DNA from: Bacillus renqingensis
GTDB taxonomy: Bacteria; Bacillota; Bacilli; Bacillales; Cytobacillaceae
Direction: 5' to 3'
Length of the DNA: 64,000 nt
NCBI RefSeq assembly: GCF_016464375.1
Contig: NZ_JADDIU010000021.1
Location: 1-64,000, forward strand
The notes beneath the pieces were generated by a model. That model worked only from the letters and a program-made list of their open reading frames with translations. It was not told where the DNA came from and did no database searches. The first letter of the stretch is position 1; each line of letters starts with the position of its first letter. Shown in pieces: positions 26,779 through 35,400 of the stretch. Made by a program: the position numbers and the translations under genes.

Positions 26779-27875
26779 TGATGACCCACTCCAGTTCTAT
26801 TTTTCAGGAGGACCGCAATAAACAATAAAAACGATAATCCTATAACTAACCCTAATGACAAAGGTAGATATACTTGCTTTAAGAAGCTGACATATTGCAT
26901 GTCACTGATGGGCAGCTCAACAAGGACGACAATAAAGATACCGAGAATCGTTAGCCAAACGAGTCTAAATTTCTTGTTATGACTTGCTGGCAACAAATCA
27001 ATTAATAAAAGCAGCGAGATGGAAACTCGGACAAATGCTCCCGATAGCCACTGATAAATGGATAAGAAGTCTACATGCCGAATATATTTTCCAACCTGTA
27101 CGAGACGCCATTCCTCATAAGCGGGGTATCGCAGATTTGCTGCTTCAAAAGGACCAAATTCGGCAATTGCACCTGTAACAGGTCCAAATATTAATATAAC
27201 CAAGAAAATGGCTAATAAACATAAAGACCAAGGACGAACCGTTGACTTCATTCGATGCTGGAATAGCAGAATCATTATCAGTTCTACAAGGCCTCCACCT
27301 ATATACAAGCATCCTTTGAGTACGGGTTCCACTCCATTTTCCATGATGGGTGTCAACAAGGAGTAATTTTTCTTGGGAAGATTGGCGCTCATGACAAAGT
27401 CCCCAAACACAACCACGAATGGCAGTAAAATGCCCGAAGAGATTGCGATGGCTCGAAGCCCGGTTTGAACGGCTAAACTACATAAAAGAACCAGTGAAGC
27501 GGATAAAACAAGTTGTGGCGTTCTTGGCAGGTAGGAGACATGCGTCCAAACGGTTGTATCTTTAACTGTCAAAACCAAAAGTAAAAAGAGATAGGCAATG
27601 AAAAAAACTCGAAACACAACGCTAATCATCGTTCCGTAATTTTCGCGCAACCAAATCACGATCGATTGTTGTTTTGTTTTTTTCATAATATAGTAAAGAA
27701 GCAGAGTCCATATCGTATACGGCAAAAGCATGATCAAAACACTTAACCATGCATCTCTTTTTGCATCTTGCAGCAAGGGGGGAATAACCATGACGTGGTT
27801 CATTAACCCTACCGCTAAGGCGATTATTGAAAACGATGGGATAATGCCAATGTTAGAAGCTGTCTTATTAAGCAT
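26775..27875 (-). CDS. gerB: Germinant receptor B subunit, GerAB/APC superfamily
   Basis: 366 residues, ten or so helices, APC-superfamily transporter-like subunit that binds the germinant. SIIALAVGLMNHVMVIPPLLQDAKRDAWLS and LPRTPQLVLSASLVLLC fit the family. The ATG at 27875 has GAGGAG ten bases upstream; a TTG at 27893 would lie within the ribosome site. First gene of a gerB-gerA-gerC operon. Forespore SigG control is expected from the family; I could not point to a clear SigG promoter. Confidence 0.92.
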   Translation of the reverse strand: MLNKTASNIGIIPSFSIIALAVGLMNHVMVIPPLLQDAKRDAWLSVLIMLLPYTIWTLLLYYIMKKTKQQSIVIWLRENYGTMISVVFRVFFIAYLFLLLVLTVKDTTVWTHVSYLPRTPQLVLSASLVLLCSLAVQTGLRAIAISSGILLPFVVVFGDFVMSANLPKKNYSLLTPIMENGVEPVLKGCLYIGGGLVELIMILLFQHRMKSTVRPWSLCLLAIFLVILIFGPVTGAIAEFGPFEAANLRYPAYEEWRLVQVGKYIRHVDFLSIYQWLSGAFVRVSISLLLLIDLLPASHNKKFRLVWLTILGIFIVVLVELPISDMQYVSFLKQVYLPLSLGLVIGLSFLLFIAVLLKNRTGVGHQ

Positions 27876-28272
27876 AGTGAGTAATCTCCTCAAAAAAGAA
27901 CATTTAAGTTGTTAATTTCAAAAACTTAAAAAATTGTATAGCGAGTATCGAAACTTAGTGGGTTACCTTAAGAGAGTCTTAATTTACTTCATATTCATTC
28001 CCACAAAATATTCATTCCCACAAACCCTAGATTTATTCCCGGTTCACAGTTTGCTGCAAAAAAAGTCTATCTGTAGAGCAAATACACGATATACTGAATG
28101 AACGATCATTTCATCTAGACCCTTTAGTTCGGGTCATGATTCTTTCAGATAGTAAAACCGTGTTTTTCAAGATTTGTGAGGATACCTTAACCTTTTTTAA
28201 ATTTCTCTAAAAAAGCATTGACTCTAACGTTACGTTATGGTTTATAGTGAGCGTTGAAAGGAGGTCAATACG
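27876..28272. other. Divergent intergenic region gerB / merR
   Basis: Contains a perfect 17-bp tandem duplication (ATATTCATTCCCACAAA at 27991-28007 and 28008-28024) and the MerR-type promoter at 28218-28248. Otherwise A/T-rich with nothing recognised. Confidence 0.5.
28218..28248 (+). promoter_or_regulatory. MerR-type promoter with 19-bp spacer
   Basis: -35 TTGACT (28218-28223) and -10 TATAGT (28243-28248) separated by 19 bp, the long spacer that MerR proteins untwist. The spacer holds the dyad TAACGTTACGTTA, close to the CTAACGTT half site of Mta/TipA-like regulators. Confidence 0.8.
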
Positions 28273-29034
28273 ATGAAAAGAAAGGTAAAAGAGGTTGCCG
28301 ATTTGGTTGGTATTAGTGTACGTACCCTGCATCACTATGACGAGATCGGGTTGTTATCCCCCGAAGAGTCAACCGAATCCGGCTATCGCCTTTACTCAGA
28401 GGACGATCTTGAGCTGTTACAACAAATTTTGTTCTTTAGGGAACTTGACTTCCCTTTAAAAAAAATTAAGGAAGTGATTAACAGTCCATCGTTTGACCGG
28501 CAAGAAGCACTACGGTTACATCGAAAAATGTTGCTTGAGAAACGCCGCCGAATCGAGCAAATGGTTAAGACGATTGATAAAACACTTCAACATATGAAGG
28601 GAGAAATTCAAATGACGGATGAAGAGAAATTTGAAGTATTTAAGGAGAAACTGATTAATGACAACGAACAAAAATACGGTGAAGAAATTCGCGAAAAGTA
28701 TGGCGATGATACCGCAGCCGCAAGCAATGCAAAGCTGAGGGGAATGTCCCAAGAAGACTACCAGTCCATGACGAACCTGGAAAAAGAAATACTCTCATTA
28801 CTACAGAAGGCATATACAACAGGAGATCCTGCATCAGACTTGGCGCAGGAGGTTGCTGCAAAGCATAAAGCGTGGCTGATGTATTCGTGGTCTAGCTACT
28901 CCAAAGAAGCACATGTAGGATTGGCTGAAATGTATGTTGCGGATGAGCGCTTCGCCGCTTATTATGACAAAAGTGTCAAAGGCGGAGCGAAGTTTTTACG
29001 AGATGCCATTTTGATTTATTTGGGTATGAACTGA
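28273..29034 (+). CDS. mta: MerR/TipAS-type regulator, Mta-like
   Basis: 253 residues: N-terminal MerR winged helix (VKEVADLVGISVRTLHHYDE, ESGYRLYSEDDLELLQQI), a long dimerisation helix (~75-115) and a C-terminal TipAS ligand-binding domain (about 130-250; LAEMYVADERFAAYYDKSVKGGAKFL). Mta of B. subtilis activates multidrug exporters and itself; TipAS domains trap thiopeptides and other drugs. AAAGGAGG eight bases before the ATG. The 19-bp-spaced promoter implies autoactivation. No exporter is adjacent, so remaining targets must lie elsewhere. Confidence 0.85.
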   Translation: MKRKVKEVADLVGISVRTLHHYDEIGLLSPEESTESGYRLYSEDDLELLQQILFFRELDFPLKKIKEVINSPSFDRQEALRLHRKMLLEKRRRIEQMVKTIDKTLQHMKGEIQMTDEEKFEVFKEKLINDNEQKYGEEIREKYGDDTAAASNAKLRGMSQEDYQSMTNLEKEILSLLQKAYTTGDPASDLAQEVAAKHKAWLMYSWSSYSKEAHVGLAEMYVADERFAAYYDKSVKGGAKFLRDAILIYLGMN

Positions 29035-29073
29035 ATAAAAAAATGGGGCTGAAATAAGGGAAGTTGTGAGTAT

Positions 29074-30003
29074 TTACTTATTCCAGCATTGGTTTTGGTG
29101 AATCCTAATGAAAGCCTTTGTGGTCTTGCTAAGATAACGTTGCCGGTTATAGGCAAAAACCAGCGTACGTGTAGGATTTGACTCCAGTTTAACGTATGTC
29201 AGATTCCGGTTGGGATCTTGACGCAACACCATATCGGGTACGATGGTAATACCCAGACCATTTTCTACAAGTGATTGCGCAGTCTCAATACTGCTTGTTT
29301 CAAAGGCAATTCGTGGCTGAAATCCGCTTTTTGCACAGAGTTCTAGAATCATACGGCGAAAGCCGAAACCTTGCTTGAGTAATATAAACGGACAGTCGGA
29401 TAATGATCGCAAGGATATACATTCTAAATTCGACTGGATTGACGTACTGGTAAAGCCTTGCAATGTCTTGGACATCCACGGACTTTGAGTTCGTGGCAAT
29501 GCTAGATACAACGGTTCCGTCAACATCGTTTGCACGGTAAGACGTGAATCTTCAACTGGAAGTGACAGAACTGAAACGTCGATTAATCCTTTGGCGGTTA
29601 ATTCCGTAAGCCTTTCTGTTGCCTCTTCAATCAGTTGAATATGGACATCTGGATATTGTTCCATGTAGGCACGCAGTAAGGGAGGCAGCACATGCCCACC
29701 TGTAATGGCGGTTGTCCCAATAATTAAATCGCCAACTACTCCTTCCTTGCGTTCCTGCATTTCTCGTTCCAGATCATCGCTCATGTGTAAAATTTTTTCG
29801 GCCTGTTCTACAAAGCGTAGTCCATCAGGAGTCGGCTCAATCTTTCCCGTTCCTCGATAAAAGAGGCTGACACCGAGTTCTTGTTCCAATTTTGCAATCT
29901 GTTTGCTTAATGACGGTTGTGCGATATGCAGACTGACAGCAGCCTTTGTAAAGCTTTTTTGATGGTATACTTCCAATGCATATTTTAGTAGACGTAGTTC
30001 CAT
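29074..30003 (-). CDS. LysR-family transcriptional regulator
   Basis: 309 residues. N-terminal helix-turn-helix MELRLLKYALEVYHQKSFTKAA / LHIAQPSLSKQIAKLEQELG and a C-terminal periplasmic-binding-protein-like effector domain (GDLIIGTTAITGGHVLPPLL, ENGLGITIVPDMVL). Divergent to a methyltransferase gene, with a palindromic LysR box between them, so it probably controls that gene and itself. Effector unknown. Confidence 0.92.
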   Translation of the reverse strand: MELRLLKYALEVYHQKSFTKAAVSLHIAQPSLSKQIAKLEQELGVSLFYRGTGKIEPTPDGLRFVEQAEKILHMSDDLEREMQERKEGVVGDLIIGTTAITGGHVLPPLLRAYMEQYPDVHIQLIEEATERLTELTAKGLIDVSVLSLPVEDSRLTVQTMLTEPLYLALPRTQSPWMSKTLQGFTSTSIQSNLECISLRSLSDCPFILLKQGFGFRRMILELCAKSGFQPRIAFETSSIETAQSLVENGLGITIVPDMVLRQDPNRNLTYVKLESNPTRTLVFAYNRQRYLSKTTKAFIRIHQNQCWNK

Positions 30004-30015
30004 TTTGCTCCTCCC

Positions 30016-30030
30016 ATAGCCAATGGCTAT
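30016..30030. promoter_or_regulatory. LysR-type operator
   Basis: ATAGCCAATGGCTAT is a perfect T-N11-A palindrome, located 13 bp upstream of the lysR start and 81 bp upstream of the methyltransferase start. Confidence 0.75.
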
Positions 30031-30110
30031 TATAATTATAGATTATATATCTTAGACGAATATAAATCCATAAAGTATGATGTTCATATAAGCACAAGGA
30101 GGATGATAAA

Positions 30111-30893
30111 ATGTCAAAACGTGCAAAGGAAAAGATTCAGCAGCAGTTTGGCCGACAGGCGGAAAAATATCGGGATTCGTTCGTACACGCAAAAGGGGCA
30201 GATCTCAACCTTATGGTAGATTCAGTCAAGCTGTCTGGAAAAGAAGTCGTTTTGGATATTGCAACGGGTGCTGGGCACACCGCTTTTGCCTTCGCGCCGT
30301 TTGTTGAAAAATGTTATGGCGTTGATCTAACAAAAGAAATGGTTCAAGAGGCTTCCAGTGTTGCAAAAAGCCGAGGAATCAAAAATGTTGAATTTCAATA
30401 CGGTGATGCAGAGAAACTGCCCTTCTCCAATTCATTTTTTGATGTGGTCACATGCCGGTTAGCCGCTCATCATTTTACAGATAAAAAGCAGTTTGTTGCC
30501 GAAGTTGCCCGTGTACTGAAGTCGGACGGGAAATTTTTGCTAATTGATCAATATGTACCGGAAGACCCGCTGCTGGATACCTTTATCAATGAGGTGGAAC
30601 GAAAACGGGACCCTTCACACGTTCGGGAGCAGACACTTTCTGAATGGCGTCAAGATTTTGAAGAGAATGGTCTAGTTTACCATGAAGTTTCAAAATGGGA
30701 CATCGAATTGGAATTTGGCAATTGGGTGGAACGTTCCGCGACACCAACTAATAGGCGGCAAGAGCTGGTCAAGCTTTTGCAAACGGCTTCCCCAGAAAGC
30801 AAGAAAACATTCAAAATACGGTTAAACGAACAGGGAGAACCGTTATCCTTTTGCTTGCAGACGGCTTTATTGCTTGGAGAGAAGAAAAACTGA
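30111..30893 (+). CDS. Class I SAM-dependent methyltransferase
   Basis: 260 residues, UbiE/YcgJ-like. SAM motif I VVLDIATGAGHTAFAFAP, motif II region VEFQYGDAEKLPFSNSFFDVV, and CRLAAHHFTD, EVARVLKSDGKFLLID. The protein lacks a membrane segment and acts in the cytoplasm, likely on a small molecule. AAGGAGG precedes the ATG. Divergent LysR regulator implies effector-dependent expression. Substrate not predictable. Confidence 0.92.
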   Translation: MSKRAKEKIQQQFGRQAEKYRDSFVHAKGADLNLMVDSVKLSGKEVVLDIATGAGHTAFAFAPFVEKCYGVDLTKEMVQEASSVAKSRGIKNVEFQYGDAEKLPFSNSFFDVVTCRLAAHHFTDKKQFVAEVARVLKSDGKFLLIDQYVPEDPLLDTFINEVERKRDPSHVREQTLSEWRQDFEENGLVYHEVSKWDIELEFGNWVERSATPTNRRQELVKLLQTASPESKKTFKIRLNEQGEPLSFCLQTALLLGEKKN

Positions 30894-31048
30894 TTTTTAT
30901 TAAATAAATATTGTATGTTCTTTTCCCATGAAAAAAGGTATACGTATGAAGGGAAATGAATAAATTAAAAAAGACCAAAGTACTAGCACACCTTCGTTCT
31001 AAGCAGTGGCTCTTTAAGGGGGCATCCCACATAAATAGGTTAAATCAG

Positions 31049-31106
31049 AAAAGTAACCAACCCACATGCTAGTTAGGCGTGTAATGGGTGGTTACTTTTT
31101 TATTGT
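31049..31106 (+). terminator. Terminator downstream of methyltransferase
   Basis: AAAAGTAACC / GGTTACTTTT stem extended past a bulged A by ACCCA / TGGGT, followed by T6. It lies 156 bp after the stop codon; nothing coding is recognised in between. Confidence 0.75.
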
Positions 31107-31123
31107 AACAAAAAGTATATATA

Positions 31124-31442
31124 CCTGAATTATTCATACCTCCACATTAGCTCATTAATAGAAACCTAGGAATTCAATTGGATACACAATTGCCATTCAT
31201 TCACTTGAATATTACCTATCTATGGAGTTTCCTAGGCGGCATATCCTAAAATGTTAGTGTTTTTGGGCAAACTGCCCCCCTGGTCTAAAAAGTTGTTTTT
31301 AAATATTGACTGCATTCAATTTGTCTGTTGATTTCCGTTCCGGGCGCAAGATTCCTCGGGGAGGAGTCGAGCCTCCTCGGCGTTCCGCCTGTGGGGCCTC
31401 GACTTTTCCTCTACATCCCGCAGGAGTCAAGCGCCCTCCACT
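31124..31442. repeat. ~320-bp dispersed repeat, copy 2
   Basis: Second copy of the 23614-23931 repeat; positions 31317-31442 are identical to 23806-23931, with the preceding 190 bp about 70-75 percent alike by eye. It is followed by CCAATCAACAG, the complement of the CTGTTGATTTCC that opens the core, making the unit a long imperfect palindrome. 31443-31767 contains nothing I recognise. Confidence 0.85.
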
Positions 31443-31767
31443 CCAATCAACAGTGTGTAAAAATCAAAATGGCCCATTAACACAGCCTGATCATTAGATA
31501 GAAGACAGGTTTTATTCCAGCTTTAGCAGTTGAATTCTCTGTGATACTTTCCAAAAAGAATTCTTGGTACACAAAACTAGAGGACAACTTAAAGTAAAGT
31601 GATCGTCCTGATTTCACTAATTTACTGGGGACTTTTATTAGTCTTGTTCGAATGGTTTCGATTTGTATGCTTTTTTGTCCCTCTGGAAAACAAAGCGTAC
31701 GAAGCCAATTTGTTAGGTTATTTATTGGTTATATAATACCAAATTATGCATAAAAGGTAAGCACTCT

Positions 31768-32846
31768 AAAGTGCAACTCTCGTTTTCATTTACGCAAGAT
31801 AACTTTTCCTCTTTACGCCACTTTCCTTATGTAAAATTGGCGCTTGATTTTCCTTGGGAAGAAGTTTTCGCTCCCATAGAACAAGAGTATGTCAATGCAC
31901 GGTTTCAACGCTATTTGAAGAAAAGGAATCAAAAAAATTTAAACGAATTTCAAGTGGATCTATTTCCCCACTTGCCAAAAGATGTGAATGCACAGCCTAA
32001 GAAATCTTCCAAAGGACGAGATGGAATTGATTTTTATGCACTGTTTAAATCGTCCCAATTGGCCCACTTTTTTATGTGGAAGTCATGATCACAAGTGTCC
32101 ATCACCAAGTTGTGGGGAATTCTGATTTTCGAATGGTTTGTGGTTTTACCAGCACGCCATACCTTAGGACTTTTGAACGTTTTGATCAGATTATGATCGA
32201 AAACGGACTATGGGAAAAAGCTAGACAGCTAATAGTACAGTTTAACATCGAACAAGGAATCATAGAGAAAGAAGAACAATTGGCCCGATACTACACTACA
32301 CATGTCGAAGCCGAGGCTACTTTAAACGCCGTCCGCAAATGTGGTCATACTGAACCATGCGACTGCCCTAAAATCCTTACGGATGATAATGTTGGTCTAT
32401 GAGAAAAAGCAACACCGTTATCTACATAGCTCATAAAGTAGCACTGATTTGTGGTGTTAAATCAGAACTACCTTTGTCCAGAAGTGTGTTTAAAGGCGGA
32501 GATAGTGATGCAATAACTCTTAAACCAACTTTGGAAAAAAGAAGATCTTCCTGAAGGATTTTTGGGCAACGTCCAATACGTTAGCGCAGATGGAATTTAT
32601 CAAAGCGGCGATAATCAACAAAATACCAAAAGCATCCTTCAAGTCAAATTTCTGGCTCCCATTAATCCGAGGAGAATAAAGGATAAAAAACTGGATTCTC
32701 GCAGAATGACAAAACTCGATAAGTATGGTGCTCCACATTGTATCAGTCGGCATATACTTGAAGGCGTTCTTGTGTTTCATTTATCCCGGATAATGCACAA
32801 GAACGGCTTTTACACTCATTTTCCTAACGGAAGTAGAATGGTATAA
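31768..32846 (+). pseudogene. Degraded transposase, copy A
   Basis: A single transposase can be followed through at least three frames: FSFTQDNFSSLRHFPYVKLA (31777 on), then VCGFTSTPYLRTFERFDQIM and ARYYTTHVEAEATLNAVRKC (32076-32402), IAHKVALICGVKSELPLSR (near 32420), and VQYVSADGIYQSGDNQQNTK (32562-32846). The beginning (about 17 codons), part of the middle and the C-terminal DDE segment are missing, and stops/frameshifts interrupt it. A second fragment of the same gene is at 36205. I know this as a Bacillus transposase type but cannot assign the IS family with confidence. Confidence 0.8.
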
Positions 32847-32866
32847 AATCTTTAGGAGGCATTGTA

Positions 32867-33001
32867 ATGAAGGATTTTAAAGGCAAAGTGGTAGTTATTA
32901 CAGGTGCCGGCAACGGATTTGGTGTGGAATTTGCAAAGGAATGTGCGGTAAGAGAAATGAAATTGGTGATTGCCGATATTGATAATTGTTATGAATTTTA
33001 G
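32867..33001 (+). pseudogene. Truncated short-chain dehydrogenase, N-terminal 44 residues
   Basis: TAGGAGG six bases before the ATG opens a frame with the Rossmann start of an SDR (GKVVVITGAGNGFGVEFAKE, then the acidic strand KLVIADID) that ends at TAG after 44 codons. The rest of the enzyme (about 200 residues) is missing. It lies directly after the degraded transposase and 62 bp before the IS1380 insertion, so mobile-element activity probably destroyed it. Confidence 0.8.
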
Positions 33002-33063
33002 ATTAAAAAATAATTAAAAATATTATGAAAATTAGAAGGAATACATTGGTATATTATAGAATT

Positions 33064-34703
33064 CCTGAATCCGTGATGAAACAATAAATTTCTCTAGCTG
33101 TAAAGTGCCTAAAACCTTGATATAATAAGGTTATCAATCTATTTTGATTGAAATTTATTCCTCACCCAGTAGGTGCTATAGATGGATAAATTTATTTTAG
33201 AGAATTCTGATGAAACCTTAACGACTCATACAGGTCTTGGTTTAGTAGGATTACTACTTTCCAAATCCAAACTGTATAAACGATTTACATCATTGAAAAT
33301 ACCTGAAATCCGTTCTATTCCTGGGATTCAAAACGGCGATGTCATCCAATCCTATATAGGCTTACTCTCTCAAGGTAAAAATGATTTTGAATATATTGAG
33401 GCCTTTCGGGAAGACCCGTTCTTTTCTCTCGCACTAGACATTCAAGAGGTGCCTTCTTGTGCGACATTGCGACAACGGCTCGATCAAATAGCGAAGACAG
33501 ATGCCTGGAAATCAATCATTCTCGAAGAATCTGTGAAGGTTCTTACCTATTTTGATGCTTCGGTGACACCTCTAACTATAACGAATGAGAAACAGGAAGA
33601 CGTACCAATCGTTCCGTTAGATATTGATGTTTCACCATTTGATAACTCGAACACCAAGAAGGAAGGAGTCAGTCGAACTTATAAAGGGTGTGATGGCTAT
33701 GCCCCCAATTTTGCTTATCTTGGTCAAGAGGGGTATGCCGTGAATACAGAATTACTAGAAGGCAGTACGCATGTTCAAAATGGAACGGTCCATTTTCTTC
33801 AAGAAAGTATCCGCTATTCCAAACAAATGACCTCTCTTCCTCTCCTGGTTCGGATGGACGGAGGAAATGACTCTGCGGATAATATTGCCACCTGTTTAAA
33901 AGAAGGGGCTGGCTTCATCATTAAACGAAATCCTCGTCGCGAAAAGCCTGAAGCCTGGTTGGCTATCGCTGAACAAAAGGAAGAATGCATCCAAGAACGA
34001 GAAGGCAAGCGTGTCTTTTATGGATCCGTTAGGGTCAAACCCAAAGGCCTTGATAAAGAAGTTCGCCAAGTTTATAAAGTAGTGGAGAGAACGATTCGAA
34101 GGGATGGACAAATTTTACTCATCCCCGAAATCGAGTTTGAAAGCTATTGGACCTCTCTTCCTAATAATAAACCTGAAGAAATTATAGAACTTTACCATGA
34201 TCATGGAACAAGTGAACAATTTCATAGTGAATTAAAAACAGATTTAGATTTGGAACGCTTTCCGTCAGGAAAATTTAAGACCAATGACTTCATCTTGCAT
34301 TTAGGCTGTTTCACGTATAATCTTCTACGTTTGATTGGTCAAGAAACACTAAAGACCGATGATGCGCCCTTGAAAAAGAAAGTGTTTCGAAGAAGGATTA
34401 AAACCGTGATTCAGAACATCATTACTTTGGCATCCAAAATGGTCAAACACGCAAGACAAGTGTCTTTGAAGTTCGGAAACCATAGTCCTTGGTTTAAGAC
34501 ATTTAAACAAATCTATATCTCATTCTCAACCTAAATAGTGCAAGTGAATGAACTAGGAACAGCCTGCAAAAAAAATGGAAATATTGCAGGTTTATTAAGC
34601 AACCCTAAAAAAATGTATTTATACAAAATTTTTATGAAAAAGTACATTCTTGATTACTTCCATAAAGTTACAGTATTTTAATTACTCATGTCACGGATTC
34701 AGG
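33064..34703 (+). mobile_element. IS1380-family insertion sequence, complete
   Basis: 1640 bp. Terminal inverted repeats CCTGAATCCGTGA (33064-33076) and TCACGGATTCAGG (34691-34703) match exactly; the flanks carry the 5-bp direct repeat GAATT (33059-33063 and 34704-34708), a target-site duplication. One intact transposase gene is inside. The IRs still match and the TSD is perfect, so insertion is recent. Precise removal would leave TATTATAGAATTATTAATTT. Confidence 0.93.
33182..34534 (+). CDS. IS1380-family transposase
   Basis: 450 residues, full length for the family. DDE residues are recognisable in PLDIDVSPFDNS, LLVRMDGGNDSADN and HGTSEQFHSELKTDLDLER; the family block SRTYKGCDGYAPNFAYLGQ is present. 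No frameshift seen, so it may be active. ATG preceded by AGTAGGTG. Lies within the terminal repeats of the element. Confidence 0.93.
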   Translation: MDKFILENSDETLTTHTGLGLVGLLLSKSKLYKRFTSLKIPEIRSIPGIQNGDVIQSYIGLLSQGKNDFEYIEAFREDPFFSLALDIQEVPSCATLRQRLDQIAKTDAWKSIILEESVKVLTYFDASVTPLTITNEKQEDVPIVPLDIDVSPFDNSNTKKEGVSRTYKGCDGYAPNFAYLGQEGYAVNTELLEGSTHVQNGTVHFLQESIRYSKQMTSLPLLVRMDGGNDSADNIATCLKEGAGFIIKRNPRREKPEAWLAIAEQKEECIQEREGKRVFYGSVRVKPKGLDKEVRQVYKVVERTIRRDGQILLIPEIEFESYWTSLPNNKPEEIIELYHDHGTSEQFHSELKTDLDLERFPSGKFKTNDFILHLGCFTYNLLRLIGQETLKTDDAPLKKKVFRRRIKTVIQNIITLASKMVKHARQVSLKFGNHSPWFKTFKQIYISFST

Positions 34704-34708
34704 GAATT

Positions 34709-34888
34709 ATTAATTTACGAAATAGATTTGTTAATTTACTTTACCCAAAGTGATTAAAAATTTATATTTTTTGTCGTTGAGGTGAGTAATAGAAAGGAGG
34801 AAAAGATAAATCAAACAGATTAGATAAACCTATTAGCAATTGAAATGTAAAAGCAGAACAAAAAATAAAAGATAGGGTGGAGAAGAGA
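34709..34888. other. Region between IS1380 and secreted-protein gene
   Basis: A/T-rich. A strong ribosome-site-like AGAAAGGAGG at 34793-34802 has no usable frame behind it, suggesting a remnant upstream gene cut by the insertion. Otherwise nothing recognised. Confidence 0.35.
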
Positions 34889-35344
34889 ATGAAATTGAAA
34901 AAATGGAAAGTGAAATCAATTATAATGGGAGCAGTTGCAGCTTTAATGATTCCAACATCTTCTTTTGCTGCTGGTGGTGAACTTCCTTCATATTCTATGG
35001 GTGGAATTCAACCAATGGGTGCTGGTACATGGGATACTCTTGGTACGGTATACCAATACTATGATTCACAATATCAAGCAAGTAAAGTTTACTACTCGGG
35101 TGGAGGAGATTTTCGAGCCTGTACCTATGATGTAAGTGTTGCCGGTGCTCGGGGTATAATAGAATTTTGGTCGGATGATCCTAGTGGTGATAGATTTATA
35201 GGATGGGGTAATTTTGCTAATAACACTTGTGTAGTAGCAAATGTCCGTCCGTATGTAGATGGTACTAATGGTAAAGCTGAAATTTACGTTAAAGTTGGTA
35301 ATGTAAGACCTTCGACATGGGCAACAATGCAATTTCAAGATTAG
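34889..35344 (+). CDS. Small secreted protein, unrecognised
   Basis: 151 residues. Signal peptide: basic KLKKWKVKS, hydrophobic IIMGAVAALMIPTS, cleavage near SFAA|G, leaving a mature protein of about 120 residues with two Cys (CTYDV and NTCVVAN) that could form a disulfide, many Gly/Tyr/Thr, and beta-strand-like periodicity. I do not recognise a family. ATG 34889 with GGTGGAGAAG upstream; a GTG at 34877 is inside that site. Shares a bidirectional terminator with a converging secreted protein gene. Candidates include a secreted toxin, bacteriocin-like or surface factor, all speculative. Confidence 0.7.
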   Translation: MKLKKWKVKSIIMGAVAALMIPTSSFAAGGELPSYSMGGIQPMGAGTWDTLGTVYQYYDSQYQASKVYYSGGGDFRACTYDVSVAGARGIIEFWSDDPSGDRFIGWGNFANNTCVVANVRPYVDGTNGKAEIYVKVGNVRPSTWATMQFQD

Positions 35345-35348
35345 TACA

Positions 35349-35400
35349 AAAAAGAAGATCTCCTTCGGCAGAAAATTGTTGAAGGAGGTCTTCTTTTTTA
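35349..35400. terminator. Bidirectional terminator
   Basis: AAAAGAAGATCTCCTTC / GAAGGAGGTCTTCTTTT stem (one mismatch) with a 14-nt loop and T/A tails on both sides, between converging genes. Confidence 0.9.

Noticed and set aside
27876-28100. SigG promoter for the germination operon
   Set aside because: TGAATA-like hexamers exist but none has a properly spaced CATAnnA partner, so I do not claim one.
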